From: Chloroflexota bacterium
GTDB taxonomy: Bacteria; Chloroflexota; UBA6077; CF-72
Length of the DNA stretch: 39,087 bases
NCBI GenBank assembly: GCA_019247515.1
Contig: JAFAOS010000133.1
Span: 1 to 39,087, forward strand
Direction of reading: 5' to 3'
The notes beneath the pieces were generated by a model, which was given only the letters and a program-made list of their open reading frames with translations, searched no databases and was not told the origin of the DNA. Within the stretch, counting starts at the first letter, position 1, and every line of letters begins with the position of its first letter. Shown piece after piece: positions 8,224-16,463 of this stretch. The translations under genes and the position numbers were made by a program.

Positions 8224-9069
8224 ATGCGTCGCCTGCTGTGGCTGCTCGCACCGACACTCAGCTTGTGGATTGCCCTGCTGCCCGGCTCGAGCGGCGCGCA
8301 GACGGTTGACCCGTTGACGGTTCGGTTCATGGACGTCGGCCGCGGGGACGCGACGTGGATCACCACACCTGACAATCGCACGGTGCTGATCGATTGCGGC
8401 GGGGCGCAATTCGGCCCTCGCCTCGTCGTGCAACTGCAGACCTGGGGTGCAGGCCGCATTTCGCAATTGGCCGTCAGTCAACCGGGCCCAGATCTGGTCA
8501 GCGGGTGCGTCGACGTCCTGAACGCGATTCCGGTTGACCAGGTGCTGTGGAACGGACACCAGGACACGTCCACGGCATGGCAGGCATTCTGGTCGCTGTT
8601 GGCGGCTCCCGCTACTCCCGTCAAGTCGAACGACGCCTTTCTCTGGGGCGTGAGCTCGGCGATGGGCCCCGCCACGGTTACCGTCGAAAACCCCGTCGAC
8701 GCCAGCGCCCCGAGCAACGACCCAACGGACGACGGGCTGGCGCTGCTCATCGAGTACGCCGGCCATCGCACGCTCGTCGTTGGACAGATCAGCCAGACGG
8801 CAGCCAGCCAGGTGGCCGCCAATTTGTCGGGCAAGGTCGACGTTCTCAAAGTGGGCAACGCTGGAGTGGGCGGCGGTTCGTCACCGGTCCTGCTCGCGGC
8901 GGCTCATCCGGATTACGTCGTGCTGAGTTATCCGGCGCAGAGCCCGCCGGACAAGGACACGCTGGGCCGCCTGACCAGCACGGGCGCCCAACTGCTGACA
9001 ACCGCGGATCACGGGACGCTGACGTTCGCAATGACCGCCAGCATGCCGCCGCCCTCGGTCGAGAGGTGA
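8224..9069 (+). CDS. Secreted ComEC-like metallo-beta-lactamase-fold protein lacking metal ligands
   Basis: A 281-aa exported protein with a Sec signal peptide (residues 1-25, cleavage near GAQ). The fold matches the C-terminal MBL domain of ComEC/Rec2: VRFMDVGRGDA (33-43) corresponds to the family's FLDVGQGDA, and VLIDCGG (54-60) is the next strand. The metal-binding positions are not conserved. Where the family has THPDADHIGG this protein has SQPGPDLVSG (85-94); where it has GD before the third ligand it has GQ (187-188); and where it has VGHHGS it has VGNAGV (210-215). All usual ligands are therefore absent while the scaffold stays intact, so it is probably a binding or structural protein, not a nuclease or hydrolase. 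It ends 3 nt before the STAND-like gene, whose ribosome site lies in its last codons, implying translational coupling. Confidence 0.8.
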   Translation: MRRLLWLLAPTLSLWIALLPGSSGAQTVDPLTVRFMDVGRGDATWITTPDNRTVLIDCGGAQFGPRLVVQLQTWGAGRISQLAVSQPGPDLVSGCVDVLNAIPVDQVLWNGHQDTSTAWQAFWSLLAAPATPVKSNDAFLWGVSSAMGPATVTVENPVDASAPSNDPTDDGLALLIEYAGHRTLVVGQISQTAASQVAANLSGKVDVLKVGNAGVGGGSSPVLLAAAHPDYVVLSYPAQSPPDKDTLGRLTSTGAQLLTTADHGTLTFAMTASMPPPSVER

Positions 9070-9072
9070 CGC

Positions 9073-11616
9073 ATGGCGAAGGATGAATCTACAGACGACA
9101 CCTCGAGCGCGGGCTCTCCGTTCGGTCCCGTCATTGCGCTGTTCAAAGATGCTGGCGGCGTCGTCGCCGCGGTGGCCGCCCTGATTTCGGGCGTGGCGGC
9201 ACTGATGACGCTGGTGCAAAGTCAGCCCCTGGCGGCCGGCATTGCCGCGGTGCTGGCAGCCTTCTTCGCCGCGTGCTGGTGGATGATCCGGCGCCACAAC
9301 AAAACCAAGGGCTCGGAGCCGGGCAACGCGGACAGCGCCGCGATCCGCCGCCTACAACCGTTCGAGGAGGGCGAGGGCCGCCTGTTGTCGTCGCGGGACG
9401 AGGACGTGGCAGCGCTGCGGACGCTCGTGCTGGCGCGCGACTTCGAGTTCGGCATGCTCTACGGCGACCCCAACTCGGGCAAAACATCCGTGGTGCGCGC
9501 CCGCCTTCTGCCGGAAGTGCGCACGCGCAAGCCAGCCGAATCCATCGACAACTTCGGGACTGGCCCAAAGGTGCTGGAGGATCCGCTCGCGGTGGGACTG
9601 CGCCGCGCGCTCAAACTGGAGGACGCGTCAGCCGACCTGCCGAGCCTGGTGAACCGTCTCTCCGCACAGCCGGACACGCGCGTTCTCATCGTGTGGGACA
9701 ACTTCGACCACTTCTACAGCGATGTTCCAGACCAGCCCCAGCGGTTGCAGGCACTCTCAGCCCTGCGCACAATGCTCGACGGACTCGACGGCCAACTGGG
9801 GATACTGGTGGTGGCCTCGACGGACTTCCGACAGTGTGTTGCCGACGATTACGCACGCGTGTTCGGTCGGAACCTCACCGCGGAGTACGCGCTGGCGCGG
9901 CTGTCGACCGCCGTCGCCAGCAAAACGTTGAAAGACTTCGTCGAGCACGACGCCCGGCTTGGTTTTCCACGCCTGTCAAGAGGCGTTTGCGATCGCATCG
10001 CGCGTGGCCTCGAACATGACGGCACGGTGTGTCCCGCCGAGCTGCAGATCGTCGCCGACCGGCTCCGAGCGCAGCGTCGATATACCGAAGACGACCTCGA
10101 CGCCGCGGGCGGGGTGGATGGCGTCCTGATCCAGTTCTTCGAAGAGCAACTGGCGGCCGCCAGCGACGGGGACGGTATCACGCGCCGCATCCTGGAGTTG
10201 CTCTCACAGCCTCCGCAAGCCGTGGGTCGCCTGACGCCCGAAGGTATCTGTGCCCAGATCAGCCCTGCTCCGGATGACGTGCTCCGCAAGCGTGTGAGCA
10301 TCGCACTCGAGAGCCTCGTCGAGAACGACCTTGCCATTCGCCTGCACACCAACGAGTACAGCCTCGTGCACGCGTACATGGCGCCGTACGCCCGCCAGGC
10401 GGTGAAAGGCTGGGCTCCGCCGACACCGCCGCTCTGGACGCGCCTGCGAGCCGCGGCGCCAAAGGCAGCCGCCCTCGGAGGACTCGGCCTGGCCGCACTG
10501 GTGGCATGTATGGTCCTCGGATCCTGGTTGCTGTGGGGGCCACAGCCGAGCGGATACCTCGAGCGACCCGGCAGTCCGCTGCTGTGGCAGAACCTGGTGG
10601 CCATCGACCCGACGAACAGGTTCGTGCTCGCCGCCGCCGCCGGCAACCAGCTGGCGCTGTGGGATCGTCAAAGTGCATCTGTGACCGGAGATGGCAGTCA
10701 ATCGTGCGCGGCCAATCCTCACGTGTTGAGCGTGCGACCGCCGGTGTCGGAGGCAAGCGGTTCAGCACCAACCGGATTGCAGATGTTTTCCGCTGGATTC
10801 AATCGTGATGGGACACAGTTCCGCGCCGTGGGCACCAGTGTCGGCACCAATCAGGTCTGGGTAGCCACCTTGAAAACGAGCGATCCATGCGCCGACCCGG
10901 TGTGGTCGTGGGGCGACTACGCCAGCCACCCCGACGAACAGACGGTGTGTACGGCGGTGGACGCGGCGTACAGCGACAGCTTGCAGGCCGTCGCCGTGGC
11001 GTACGGTCCGCTACCTGGCGCCAGGGACAGCGGCGCCTGCGACCGAGTGGCGGACTATCCCGTTTCCTCGAGTGTGGGGCCCGGGGCGCCGGTCGTGGGT
11101 CCACCTGCGGCTGGCCAGGCGGATGCGCTGAGTACGACCGGGCACCGGACGGAGCATCCGCCTGCCAAAGTCATTTTCGATCCGTCTCAGGCTCGCTTGT
11201 TGACCCTGACGAAAGGTGACAACCAGCAGTTCATCGAAATTCTCGAAGCGGTCGACGCGAACCTGAGCCCCACGAACCCTCCCCAGCCGGTGCGGTACGG
11301 CACACCCTACGACGTGGTGGTGAGCAAAGGCCACACGGACATCGTACTTCAGGATGACGCGGGTCCATTCTGGACGCGGCCTATCTCCACCTGGCTGTCC
11401 GTCAGCCAGGATGCCTACTGGGTTGCGAACTGGGACTCCGACGTGAATCAGCTCAAGTCGTGGATCGGGGGTATCTCCAGGACCACGCCCCCGGCGGTGG
11501 GTATCAGTCCAGACGGCGGGCTGATCATCGAAATCGGCGACTCGGACCAGTACCCGGTCTACGAGATGTACGGGCACGTTGGCCCGTTCAGGTTCCAGCC
11601 GTTCCAGTGGCCGTAG
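9073..11616 (+). CDS. Transmembrane STAND-like NTPase with outer beta-propeller-like region
   Basis: An 847-aa membrane protein. Residues 29-73 form two membrane helices. The following segment LQPFEEGEGRLLSSRDEDVAAL and the P-loop GDPNSGKTS (131-139) match the nSTAND1 pattern. VLIVWDNFDHF (204-214) is the Walker B region, and a winged-helix-like block (about 370-445) ends the NTPase module. A third membrane helix lies at about 466-488. The last 350 residues are beta-rich, with WD-like pieces (NLVAIDPTNRFVLAAAAGNQ, LALWD; VGISPDGGLIIEIGD) and should be outside. STAND NTPases act as ligand-triggered switches that oligomerise when NTP is bound (family knowledge). Here a cytoplasmic switch is tied to an outer sensor and to the secreted partner encoded 3 nt upstream. 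The 3' end overlaps the convergent phosphatase-like gene by 29 nt. The propeller call is the weakest part. Confidence 0.75.
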   Translation: MAKDESTDDTSSAGSPFGPVIALFKDAGGVVAAVAALISGVAALMTLVQSQPLAAGIAAVLAAFFAACWWMIRRHNKTKGSEPGNADSAAIRRLQPFEEGEGRLLSSRDEDVAALRTLVLARDFEFGMLYGDPNSGKTSVVRARLLPEVRTRKPAESIDNFGTGPKVLEDPLAVGLRRALKLEDASADLPSLVNRLSAQPDTRVLIVWDNFDHFYSDVPDQPQRLQALSALRTMLDGLDGQLGILVVASTDFRQCVADDYARVFGRNLTAEYALARLSTAVASKTLKDFVEHDARLGFPRLSRGVCDRIARGLEHDGTVCPAELQIVADRLRAQRRYTEDDLDAAGGVDGVLIQFFEEQLAAASDGDGITRRILELLSQPPQAVGRLTPEGICAQISPAPDDVLRKRVSIALESLVENDLAIRLHTNEYSLVHAYMAPYARQAVKGWAPPTPPLWTRLRAAAPKAAALGGLGLAALVACMVLGSWLLWGPQPSGYLERPGSPLLWQNLVAIDPTNRFVLAAAAGNQLALWDRQSASVTGDGSQSCAANPHVLSVRPPVSEASGSAPTGLQMFSAGFNRDGTQFRAVGTSVGTNQVWVATLKTSDPCADPVWSWGDYASHPDEQTVCTAVDAAYSDSLQAVAVAYGPLPGARDSGACDRVADYPVSSSVGPGAPVVGPPAAGQADALSTTGHRTEHPPAKVIFDPSQARLLTLTKGDNQQFIEILEAVDANLSPTNPPQPVRYGTPYDVVVSKGHTDIVLQDDAGPFWTRPISTWLSVSQDAYWVANWDSDVNQLKSWIGGISRTTPPAVGISPDGGLIIEIGDSDQYPVYEMYGHVGPFRFQPFQWP

Positions 11617-12436
11617 TCGCGGCGTAGACACCCTCGACCACCGCCAGCAGCTCGGCGTGCAGCGCCTGGCTGCTGGCCGCCACGCAGACGGGGCTGTCGA
11701 GGGTCCAGTCCATGCCGTCCTGGTCCGTAACGAAGCCACCGGCTTGGCGCGCCAGCAGCACGCCCGCCGCGACGTGCAGCGCGGTGCCGAGCGTCCGGTA
11801 GACCGCCGCGCCGAGTTGGCCGGTGGCGACGTATACCAGTGCCAGCGTGGTCGAGAGCGCGCGCACATCCCAGCTCCGGCGCCGCAGCGCCTCCACCGCG
11901 AAAGCGGTGGAAAAGCTCCGCGCGCCATGCCCAGCCTGGGGGTCGGGATCGATGCTGACCAGCCGGTTGGCTGGATCGACACTGAGTCTGGTCAGGCCCG
12001 ACTGCTCGGGGTCGACGTGCCAGGCGCCGCGCCCGGACTCGGCCACGTACATGTTGCGGCTGCCGCCGTCGAGTACCGCCGACAGGCTGAGGCGCCCATC
12101 TTCGACCAGCGCCACGTTGGTTGCGAACAGCGGGATGCCGGCCGCGTAATTCGCCGTGCCGCAGATGGGATCCACCAGCCAGTGGCGCGGAGCGCTCGAA
12201 GGTGCGTCCAGACCTGATTCTTCGCCCACAAAGCCGACTTCCGGATGTCGTTCGTGCAAGACCTGTTGCAGCGTGGACTGCACCAGTACGTCTGTGCCGG
12301 TCACGATGTCGTTCGGCGCTTTTTCTCGGACGTCGTCGACGCCGCGTCGCGCATGAATGAGCGGCAGCACTGCCTGCAGCGCCGCGAGCGCCGATCGTGA
12401 CTCCGAGCGCAGGTCGACAAACGACGGCGGCTGCAT
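11588..12436 (-). CDS. Inositol-monophosphatase-like protein with altered metal site
   Basis: A 282-aa member of the inositol monophosphatase/FBPase superfamily, whose usual reaction is Mg-dependent removal of phosphate from sugar or inositol phosphates. The fold landmarks are present: APNDIVTGTD (40-49), FVGEES (69-74), WLVDPICGTANYAAGIP (86-102), and LHVAAGVLLARQAGG (220-234). Two metal ligands differ from the family. The second Asp of DPxDGT is Cys92, and the Asp of WDxAAG is His221. Glu72 and Asp89 remain. The protein may use another metal, have another substrate, or be catalytically weak. ATG 12436 follows GAGGG. It is followed by no same-strand gene and overlaps the convergent STAND gene by 29 nt. 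Confidence 0.85.
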   Translation of the reverse strand: MQPPSFVDLRSESRSALAALQAVLPLIHARRGVDDVREKAPNDIVTGTDVLVQSTLQQVLHERHPEVGFVGEESGLDAPSSAPRHWLVDPICGTANYAAGIPLFATNVALVEDGRLSLSAVLDGGSRNMYVAESGRGAWHVDPEQSGLTRLSVDPANRLVSIDPDPQAGHGARSFSTAFAVEALRRRSWDVRALSTTLALVYVATGQLGAAVYRTLGTALHVAAGVLLARQAGGFVTDQDGMDWTLDSPVCVAASSQALHAELLAVVEGVYAATTATGTAGT

Positions 12437-12498
12437 CAGCCCTCGGAGCTTACACGGGGCGCGATCGCCGCCCCGCCGCGCAGGACCGACGCTGGCGA

Positions 12499-12825
12499 TC
12501 AGGCCGGTTGCAGGGCGCTATCGGACGTCTCGCCTGCGCGGCTCGACGCCGAGTGTCCAGGCCAGAGCACGCGCAGCACACTTGCGGCCGCTTCGGCCGA
12601 TGCCTGTGCTCGGCGGCGCTGCGCCGGATCACCCGCTACAGGCGCGGTTCGCTTGATCAGGCGACCAAACATGCCCGACTCTTCCGCCGACTCATGCTCG
12701 ACGGCGACTCGTTGCCAATCCGCCTCACTCCAGTCGTGCAACGCACGCGCCAGGGCGTCGAGGTTGTCGGCGATGAGCTTCGCTTCGCGAGGATTTTGAG
12801 GAAGCGAAAGGACCGGCTCGAACAT
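12499..12825 (-). CDS. Small helical hypothetical protein
   Basis: A 108-aa frame that I do not recognise. It starts MFEPVLSLPQNPREAKLIAD and continues with an amphipathic, probably helical region rich in Ala, Glu and Arg, and a Ser/Ala-rich tail. There is no signal peptide or membrane segment. It fills the gap between the phosphatase-like gene (same strand, 62 nt downstream) and the divergent MFS gene, and no competing gene fits here better. The start could be TTG 12828 or ATG 12825; ribosome-site support is weak. Support comes only from position and plausible composition. Confidence 0.45.
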   Translation of the reverse strand: MFEPVLSLPQNPREAKLIADNLDALARALHDWSEADWQRVAVEHESAEESGMFGRLIKRTAPVAGDPAQRRRAQASAEAAASVLRVLWPGHSASSRAGETSDSALQPA

Positions 12826-12933
12826 CAACTTGCGCTGATACTCGCAGACAGCGTGTAAGAAACAGGTAGGCGGTCTGTCAGAAGAGCGTTAACGGCGCGG
12901 CGCGGTTACGCTAGTGGCACGTCTTCCCGCCTG

Positions 12934-14097
12934 TTGGTCGCCGCTGGTGTTTTCCAGTTCGTCACGTACGCCTGCTATTTCAACCTGACTCCGCTCTACC
13001 CCGAGGTGAGTGTTGACCTCGGGCTGAACGCCGGCGAGCTCGGCACGCTGATCGGCGTCGGCGGCATCGTGTCGGTGCTGGTGCAGGTGCCCGCGGGCAG
13101 CGGCGGCGACCGGTGGGGCCGGCGACCCTTCTTTGCTCTGGCGATGTTGATGCTGGCGCTGTCGCAGCTGGCGCGCTGGCAGTCGACGGCGCCGCCGATG
13201 CTGCTGGCCGCCCAGGTCCTGGGTGGCGGCGCGCAGGGCATCGCCACCGTCAACGCCTGGGCCGCCGTGGCCGACTACACCGAAGCACGGCCGCGCATGC
13301 GCGGCCAGGCGTTCGGCGTCCTCAACGCCAATCTGGCGCTGGGCCTGGTCGCCGGCTACCTGATCGCCGGCGGGCTGGGCAGCCTCGTGGGCTGGCGGTC
13401 GATGTCGCTGGTGCTGGTCCTGGTTCCGCTCGCGGCTCTGCCGGCGCTAGGCTGGGTTGGCCGCCACTCGTCTGCAGCCGGCACTCGGCCAGGCCTGGGT
13501 ACGATCCTGCGCTCGGTAACCCAGCGTGAGCGCCTGGCCCTTACGCTGATGGCGGCGCTGACCCTGGCCGCGGGTCAGGGTGCGCTGTATCTGCTGCCGT
13601 TCGCCGTTCAGCAGCGCGACCTGGGTCCGTTCGCGGCGGCGCTGCTCCTGGTGCCATACGTGGTTGGCTCGGTCATCGCCGGACCACTGGGCGGCCGCGT
13701 CAGCGACCGCTTCGGCACCCGCCACATCATCGTGGTGATGCTGTTGACCGGCGTGATCGCTACCACGACGCTGATCTGGGGCGCGACAGAGCCGCTGCTG
13801 TTTGTCACGGCCTTCACGCTGATCGGCGCTTCGGTGAATGGCGCGCTGCCGCTGATGGCGGTCCGCGTCGTGGCCGTGAGTAACTCTGCATCGGTGGGCG
13901 TGGGCAGCATCCTTGCCGGCCTGCGCATGGGGCAATCCAGTGGCACGTTTCTGGGGCCGGCCATCGCCGGGCTGATGCTGGCCCACCTGGGTCTGAACGC
14001 CGGCTGGCTGGCTCAGGCCGCCTGCCTGCTCGCCAGCCTGGTCCTGCTCGAGCTCAGCACCAGTAGGATCAGCGCATGCCGACAACTGTCTACGTGA
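12934..14097 (+). CDS. MFS transporter
   Basis: A roughly 387-aa polytopic inner-membrane transporter of the major facilitator superfamily, probably a drug or metabolite exporter driven by proton exchange. Twelve hydrophobic segments are visible. The loop after the second helix carries the MFS motif A as GGDRWGRRP (about residues 57-65), repeated in the second half as GGRVSDRFGTRH. No ATG lies between an in-frame stop at 12856 and the first helix, so TTG 12934 is the likely start. The 3' end overlaps the WrbA-like gene by 22 nt, suggesting the two are made together. Substrate cannot be inferred. Confidence 0.85.
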   Translation: MVAAGVFQFVTYACYFNLTPLYPEVSVDLGLNAGELGTLIGVGGIVSVLVQVPAGSGGDRWGRRPFFALAMLMLALSQLARWQSTAPPMLLAAQVLGGGAQGIATVNAWAAVADYTEARPRMRGQAFGVLNANLALGLVAGYLIAGGLGSLVGWRSMSLVLVLVPLAALPALGWVGRHSSAAGTRPGLGTILRSVTQRERLALTLMAALTLAAGQGALYLLPFAVQQRDLGPFAAALLLVPYVVGSVIAGPLGGRVSDRFGTRHIIVVMLLTGVIATTTLIWGATEPLLFVTAFTLIGASVNGALPLMAVRVVAVSNSASVGVGSILAGLRMGQSSGTFLGPAIAGLMLAHLGLNAGWLAQAACLLASLVLLELSTSRISACRQLST

Positions 14098-14660
14098 TCT
14101 TCGACGGAGATCCCGAGGGACCGATCGATCGCCTGGCGCGCGCAATCTCCGAAGGCGCGCGGAGCGTCCCCGACACGCGCGTCGTCCTCCACCATCCCAC
14201 CCAAGCTACGCTCGAGCAGATGGTCGCGGCGGATGCCATCATCCTCGGCTCCCCCAACTGGCACGGCATGACGGCTGACCTGAAAGGCGTCGTCGACCAG
14301 ACCGGCGTGATCTGGGAGCAAGGCAAACTGGTGGGCAAGGTCGGCGCTGCCTTCACCAGCGGCTGGTCGCGCTCGGGCGGTCAGGAGATCACGTTGTTGA
14401 CGCTGTTGCACACGCTGCTGGCGCACGGCATGGTCATCGTGGGTTTGCCGTGGAGCAAGCGCATGGTCAGGAGCGGCTCGTACTATGGGCCCACCGCCGT
14501 GGGCGGGCCTACGGAAGACGACCTGGCTCAGGCGCGCGCGCTTGGTCGCCGCGTGGCAAATTACGCCAGCTGGCTGGCAGCCGGCCGTGGCGACGCCGCC
14601 GACGCGATCGAAGGCGGCGTGTTTTACCAGGAGCGCCGCGGCCACGTCGTGGCACGCTGA
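14076..14660 (+). CDS. WrbA-like flavodoxin-fold NAD(P)H:quinone oxidoreductase
   Basis: A 194-aa soluble flavoprotein of the flavodoxin/WrbA type, expected to reduce quinones by two electrons and avoid semiquinone radicals. The second FMN-binding segment is clear: IILGSPNWHGMTADLKGVVD (55-74), close to the family pattern GTPTRFGNMxxQMKxFLD, and then GKVGAAFTSGWSRSGGQE (87-104). The N-terminal phosphate loop reads FDGDPEGPIDRLARAI, which lacks the usual Ser/Thr-rich pattern, so cofactor binding may be altered. It overlaps the MFS gene by 22 nt and converges with another quinone-oxidoreductase-like gene, so the area may deal with quinone or electrophile stress. Confidence 0.82.
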   Translation: MPTTVYVIFDGDPEGPIDRLARAISEGARSVPDTRVVLHHPTQATLEQMVAADAIILGSPNWHGMTADLKGVVDQTGVIWEQGKLVGKVGAAFTSGWSRSGGQEITLLTLLHTLLAHGMVIVGLPWSKRMVRSGSYYGPTAVGGPTEDDLAQARALGRRVANYASWLAAGRGDAADAIEGGVFYQERRGHVVAR

Positions 14661-14684
14661 AGCCAGTAGTTGCGGAGGCGCGTC

Positions 14685-15650
14685 TTACGCGACCGTCAGG
14701 ACTACCTTGCCGATTGCCTGGCGTGCGTCGATAGCTCGCAGCGCGTCGGCTCCGTCTTCGAGTGCATACGTCGCGCCGAGGACCGGGCGGATATGTCCAC
14801 CGGCGAGCAATTCCACCAGACGCGCATTCAGTCGCTGACGGCCGTCGCGCTCTTGCGCCAGGTAACCGCCAATGTACGACCCGACGACGTCGATATTGCG
14901 CAGCAGCACGCGGTTGAGCGGCACGTTGGGAATGGGTCCACCAGTAAAGCCAACGACCACCCAGCGGCCGCCGGGGGCCAGCGCGCGCATGGTGTCGAGC
15001 ACCCGGTCGCCGCCGACCGGGTCCCAGACGAGGTCCACTCCGCGTCCATCCGTCAGCTCGAGCGCGCGGTCCTTCCACTCCGCATCGGAGCGGAGCACGA
15101 CATCCGCACCCGATTCGAGCGCGGCGCGCGCCTTGGGTTCGGAGGACACGACGCCGAAAACACGGCATTCCATGGCCCTGGCAACCTGCGTCGCGGCGGT
15201 TCCGGTGCCGCCGGCGGCGCCGTGCACCAGGACGGTTTCGCCAGGCCGCATGCGGCCACGCATCTCGAGGCCAAGTATCGCCGTTGGATAATTCAAGGGC
15301 AGCGCCGCGCCGGCCTCGAAGGACATCGATTCAGGCAATTGGATTGCGTCCCTGGGGTCCATGATCGCGCGCTCCGCCGCGCCGGCGACACACGACCCGG
15401 CAATCCGGTCGCCTGCCTGGAAGCCACTGCCAGCCGGAGCGCGGATGACCACGCCGGCGACCTCGCCACCGAGCGAATACGGCGGCGTGGCCTGTTGCTG
15501 GTACTGGCCCTTGCTGCGCAAGACGTCGGGAAAGCTGAGTCCAACCGCGTGAACGCGTAACAGGATCCGGTCCGTAGTCGACGGCTCGGGTATGTCGACG
15601 ACACGCACGCCGTCTGGTCCGGTGAGCTCGGTCACTTGCAATGCCCGCAT
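14685..15650 (-). CDS. NADPH:quinone oxidoreductase-like MDR protein (zinc-independent)
   Basis: A 321-aa medium-chain dehydrogenase/reductase of the quinone oxidoreductase (QOR) subgroup. The N-terminal GroES-like domain has GLSFPDVLRSKGQY (37-50) and the substrate-site signature SLGGEVAGVV (59-68). The Rossmann domain has VLVHGAAGGTGTAATQVARA, the QOR variant of the NADPH loop. The structural-zinc Cys cluster is absent, as usual for QOR. The end VLLRNIDVVGSYIGGY is typical of the family. It probably reduces enones or quinones with NADPH. The gene lies 22 nt after the DUF4337-like gene on the same strand, so it may be the last gene of a leftward unit. Confidence 0.92.
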   Translation of the reverse strand: MRALQVTELTGPDGVRVVDIPEPSTTDRILLRVHAVGLSFPDVLRSKGQYQQQATPPYSLGGEVAGVVIRAPAGSGFQAGDRIAGSCVAGAAERAIMDPRDAIQLPESMSFEAGAALPLNYPTAILGLEMRGRMRPGETVLVHGAAGGTGTAATQVARAMECRVFGVVSSEPKARAALESGADVVLRSDAEWKDRALELTDGRGVDLVWDPVGGDRVLDTMRALAPGGRWVVVGFTGGPIPNVPLNRVLLRNIDVVGSYIGGYLAQERDGRQRLNARLVELLAGGHIRPVLGATYALEDGADALRAIDARQAIGKVVLTVA

Positions 15651-15672
15651 CAGCGTCGCCGAGTCAACGGGG

Positions 15673-16413
15673 TTAGCGGCTGAATATCACGATCAAGCTG
15701 CCGACGGCTGCCAGCACGGCCATGGCGAAAACGAAGCTCGCGATCCGCAGCACGCGCTCTTCGAACTTGCTGCCGACGCCCCCGATGAACAGGACGACCG
15801 CGAAGATCACCGTCAGCCCGAGGTAGTTGTCGGTGCGATCGTTGGCCTCGTGTGCCTCATCCGCCAGGCTCGAGGCGAGTGCGGCCTGACGGTCAGACTC
15901 GTCGCGCTCGCTCGACTGGTACTCGGGCAGGTCGAACGGCGTCACCGAGGCGGTATCTTCGTCATATGGCCTGGCGGCAAGCCAGGCATCCGTCGCGCGG
16001 CGCAGGTTGGGCGGAAAGCGTTGGTAGAGCTGGGTCGCGACCGCGGTGCGGCCGTCAAGCATCGCGCTGTTGTACTCCAGAAAGAGACTGAAATCGAGGA
16101 GGAAGGCGCGATTGGCAAGGTCGTTGAGGCGCAGCGTTTCGCTGCGCGCCGCATCCGCCTCGCTGAACAGCTGGGCCTCGATGCCCGCCCAGCGCTGGGC
16201 CTGGAACGCGCACCAGGCCGAGGCGACCGTGCTCAGCGCGAGCACAATCGCGAAGGCGATCTCCAGGCGGGTATCGAACCGCCGTCCCAGGCGTGGCCGT
16301 TTGACCAGTCGCGCCCGCCTGTCCGGCCGCGGCAGCCTGGGAGCCACACGCGCCCTGGTTCGGCGCATACGCCTGACGCGCGACGCGGAGTCGGGTGGAG
16401 CATTGAGGGACAT
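15673..16413 (-). CDS. DUF4337-like three-helix membrane protein
   Basis: A 246-aa membrane protein of unknown function. The first 45 residues are very basic (Arg/Pro-rich). A membrane helix follows at about 50-68 (LEIAFAIVLALSTVASAW), running into AFQAQRWAGIEAQLFSEADA. The soluble middle (about 80-190) is acidic and helical, and two helices end the chain (about 197-214 and 222-243). This order, including the motif FPPNLRRATDAWLAARP followed by a TPFDLPEY element, resembles proteins annotated DUF4337. No catalytic motif is seen. AAGG lies just before ATG 16413. It sits between the PLP decarboxylase and the MDR gene on the same strand, with short gaps of 50 and 22 nt. Confidence 0.75.
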   Translation of the reverse strand: MSLNAPPDSASRVRRMRRTRARVAPRLPRPDRRARLVKRPRLGRRFDTRLEIAFAIVLALSTVASAWCAFQAQRWAGIEAQLFSEADAARSETLRLNDLANRAFLLDFSLFLEYNSAMLDGRTAVATQLYQRFPPNLRRATDAWLAARPYDEDTASVTPFDLPEYQSSERDESDRQAALASSLADEAHEANDRTDNYLGLTVIFAVVLFIGGVGSKFEERVLRIASFVFAMAVLAAVGSLIVIFSR

Positions 16414-16463
16414 CCTTGGGGCCTTGTCGGCGACTCAGCATAAAGCGGGACGTCGGCCGGCGA

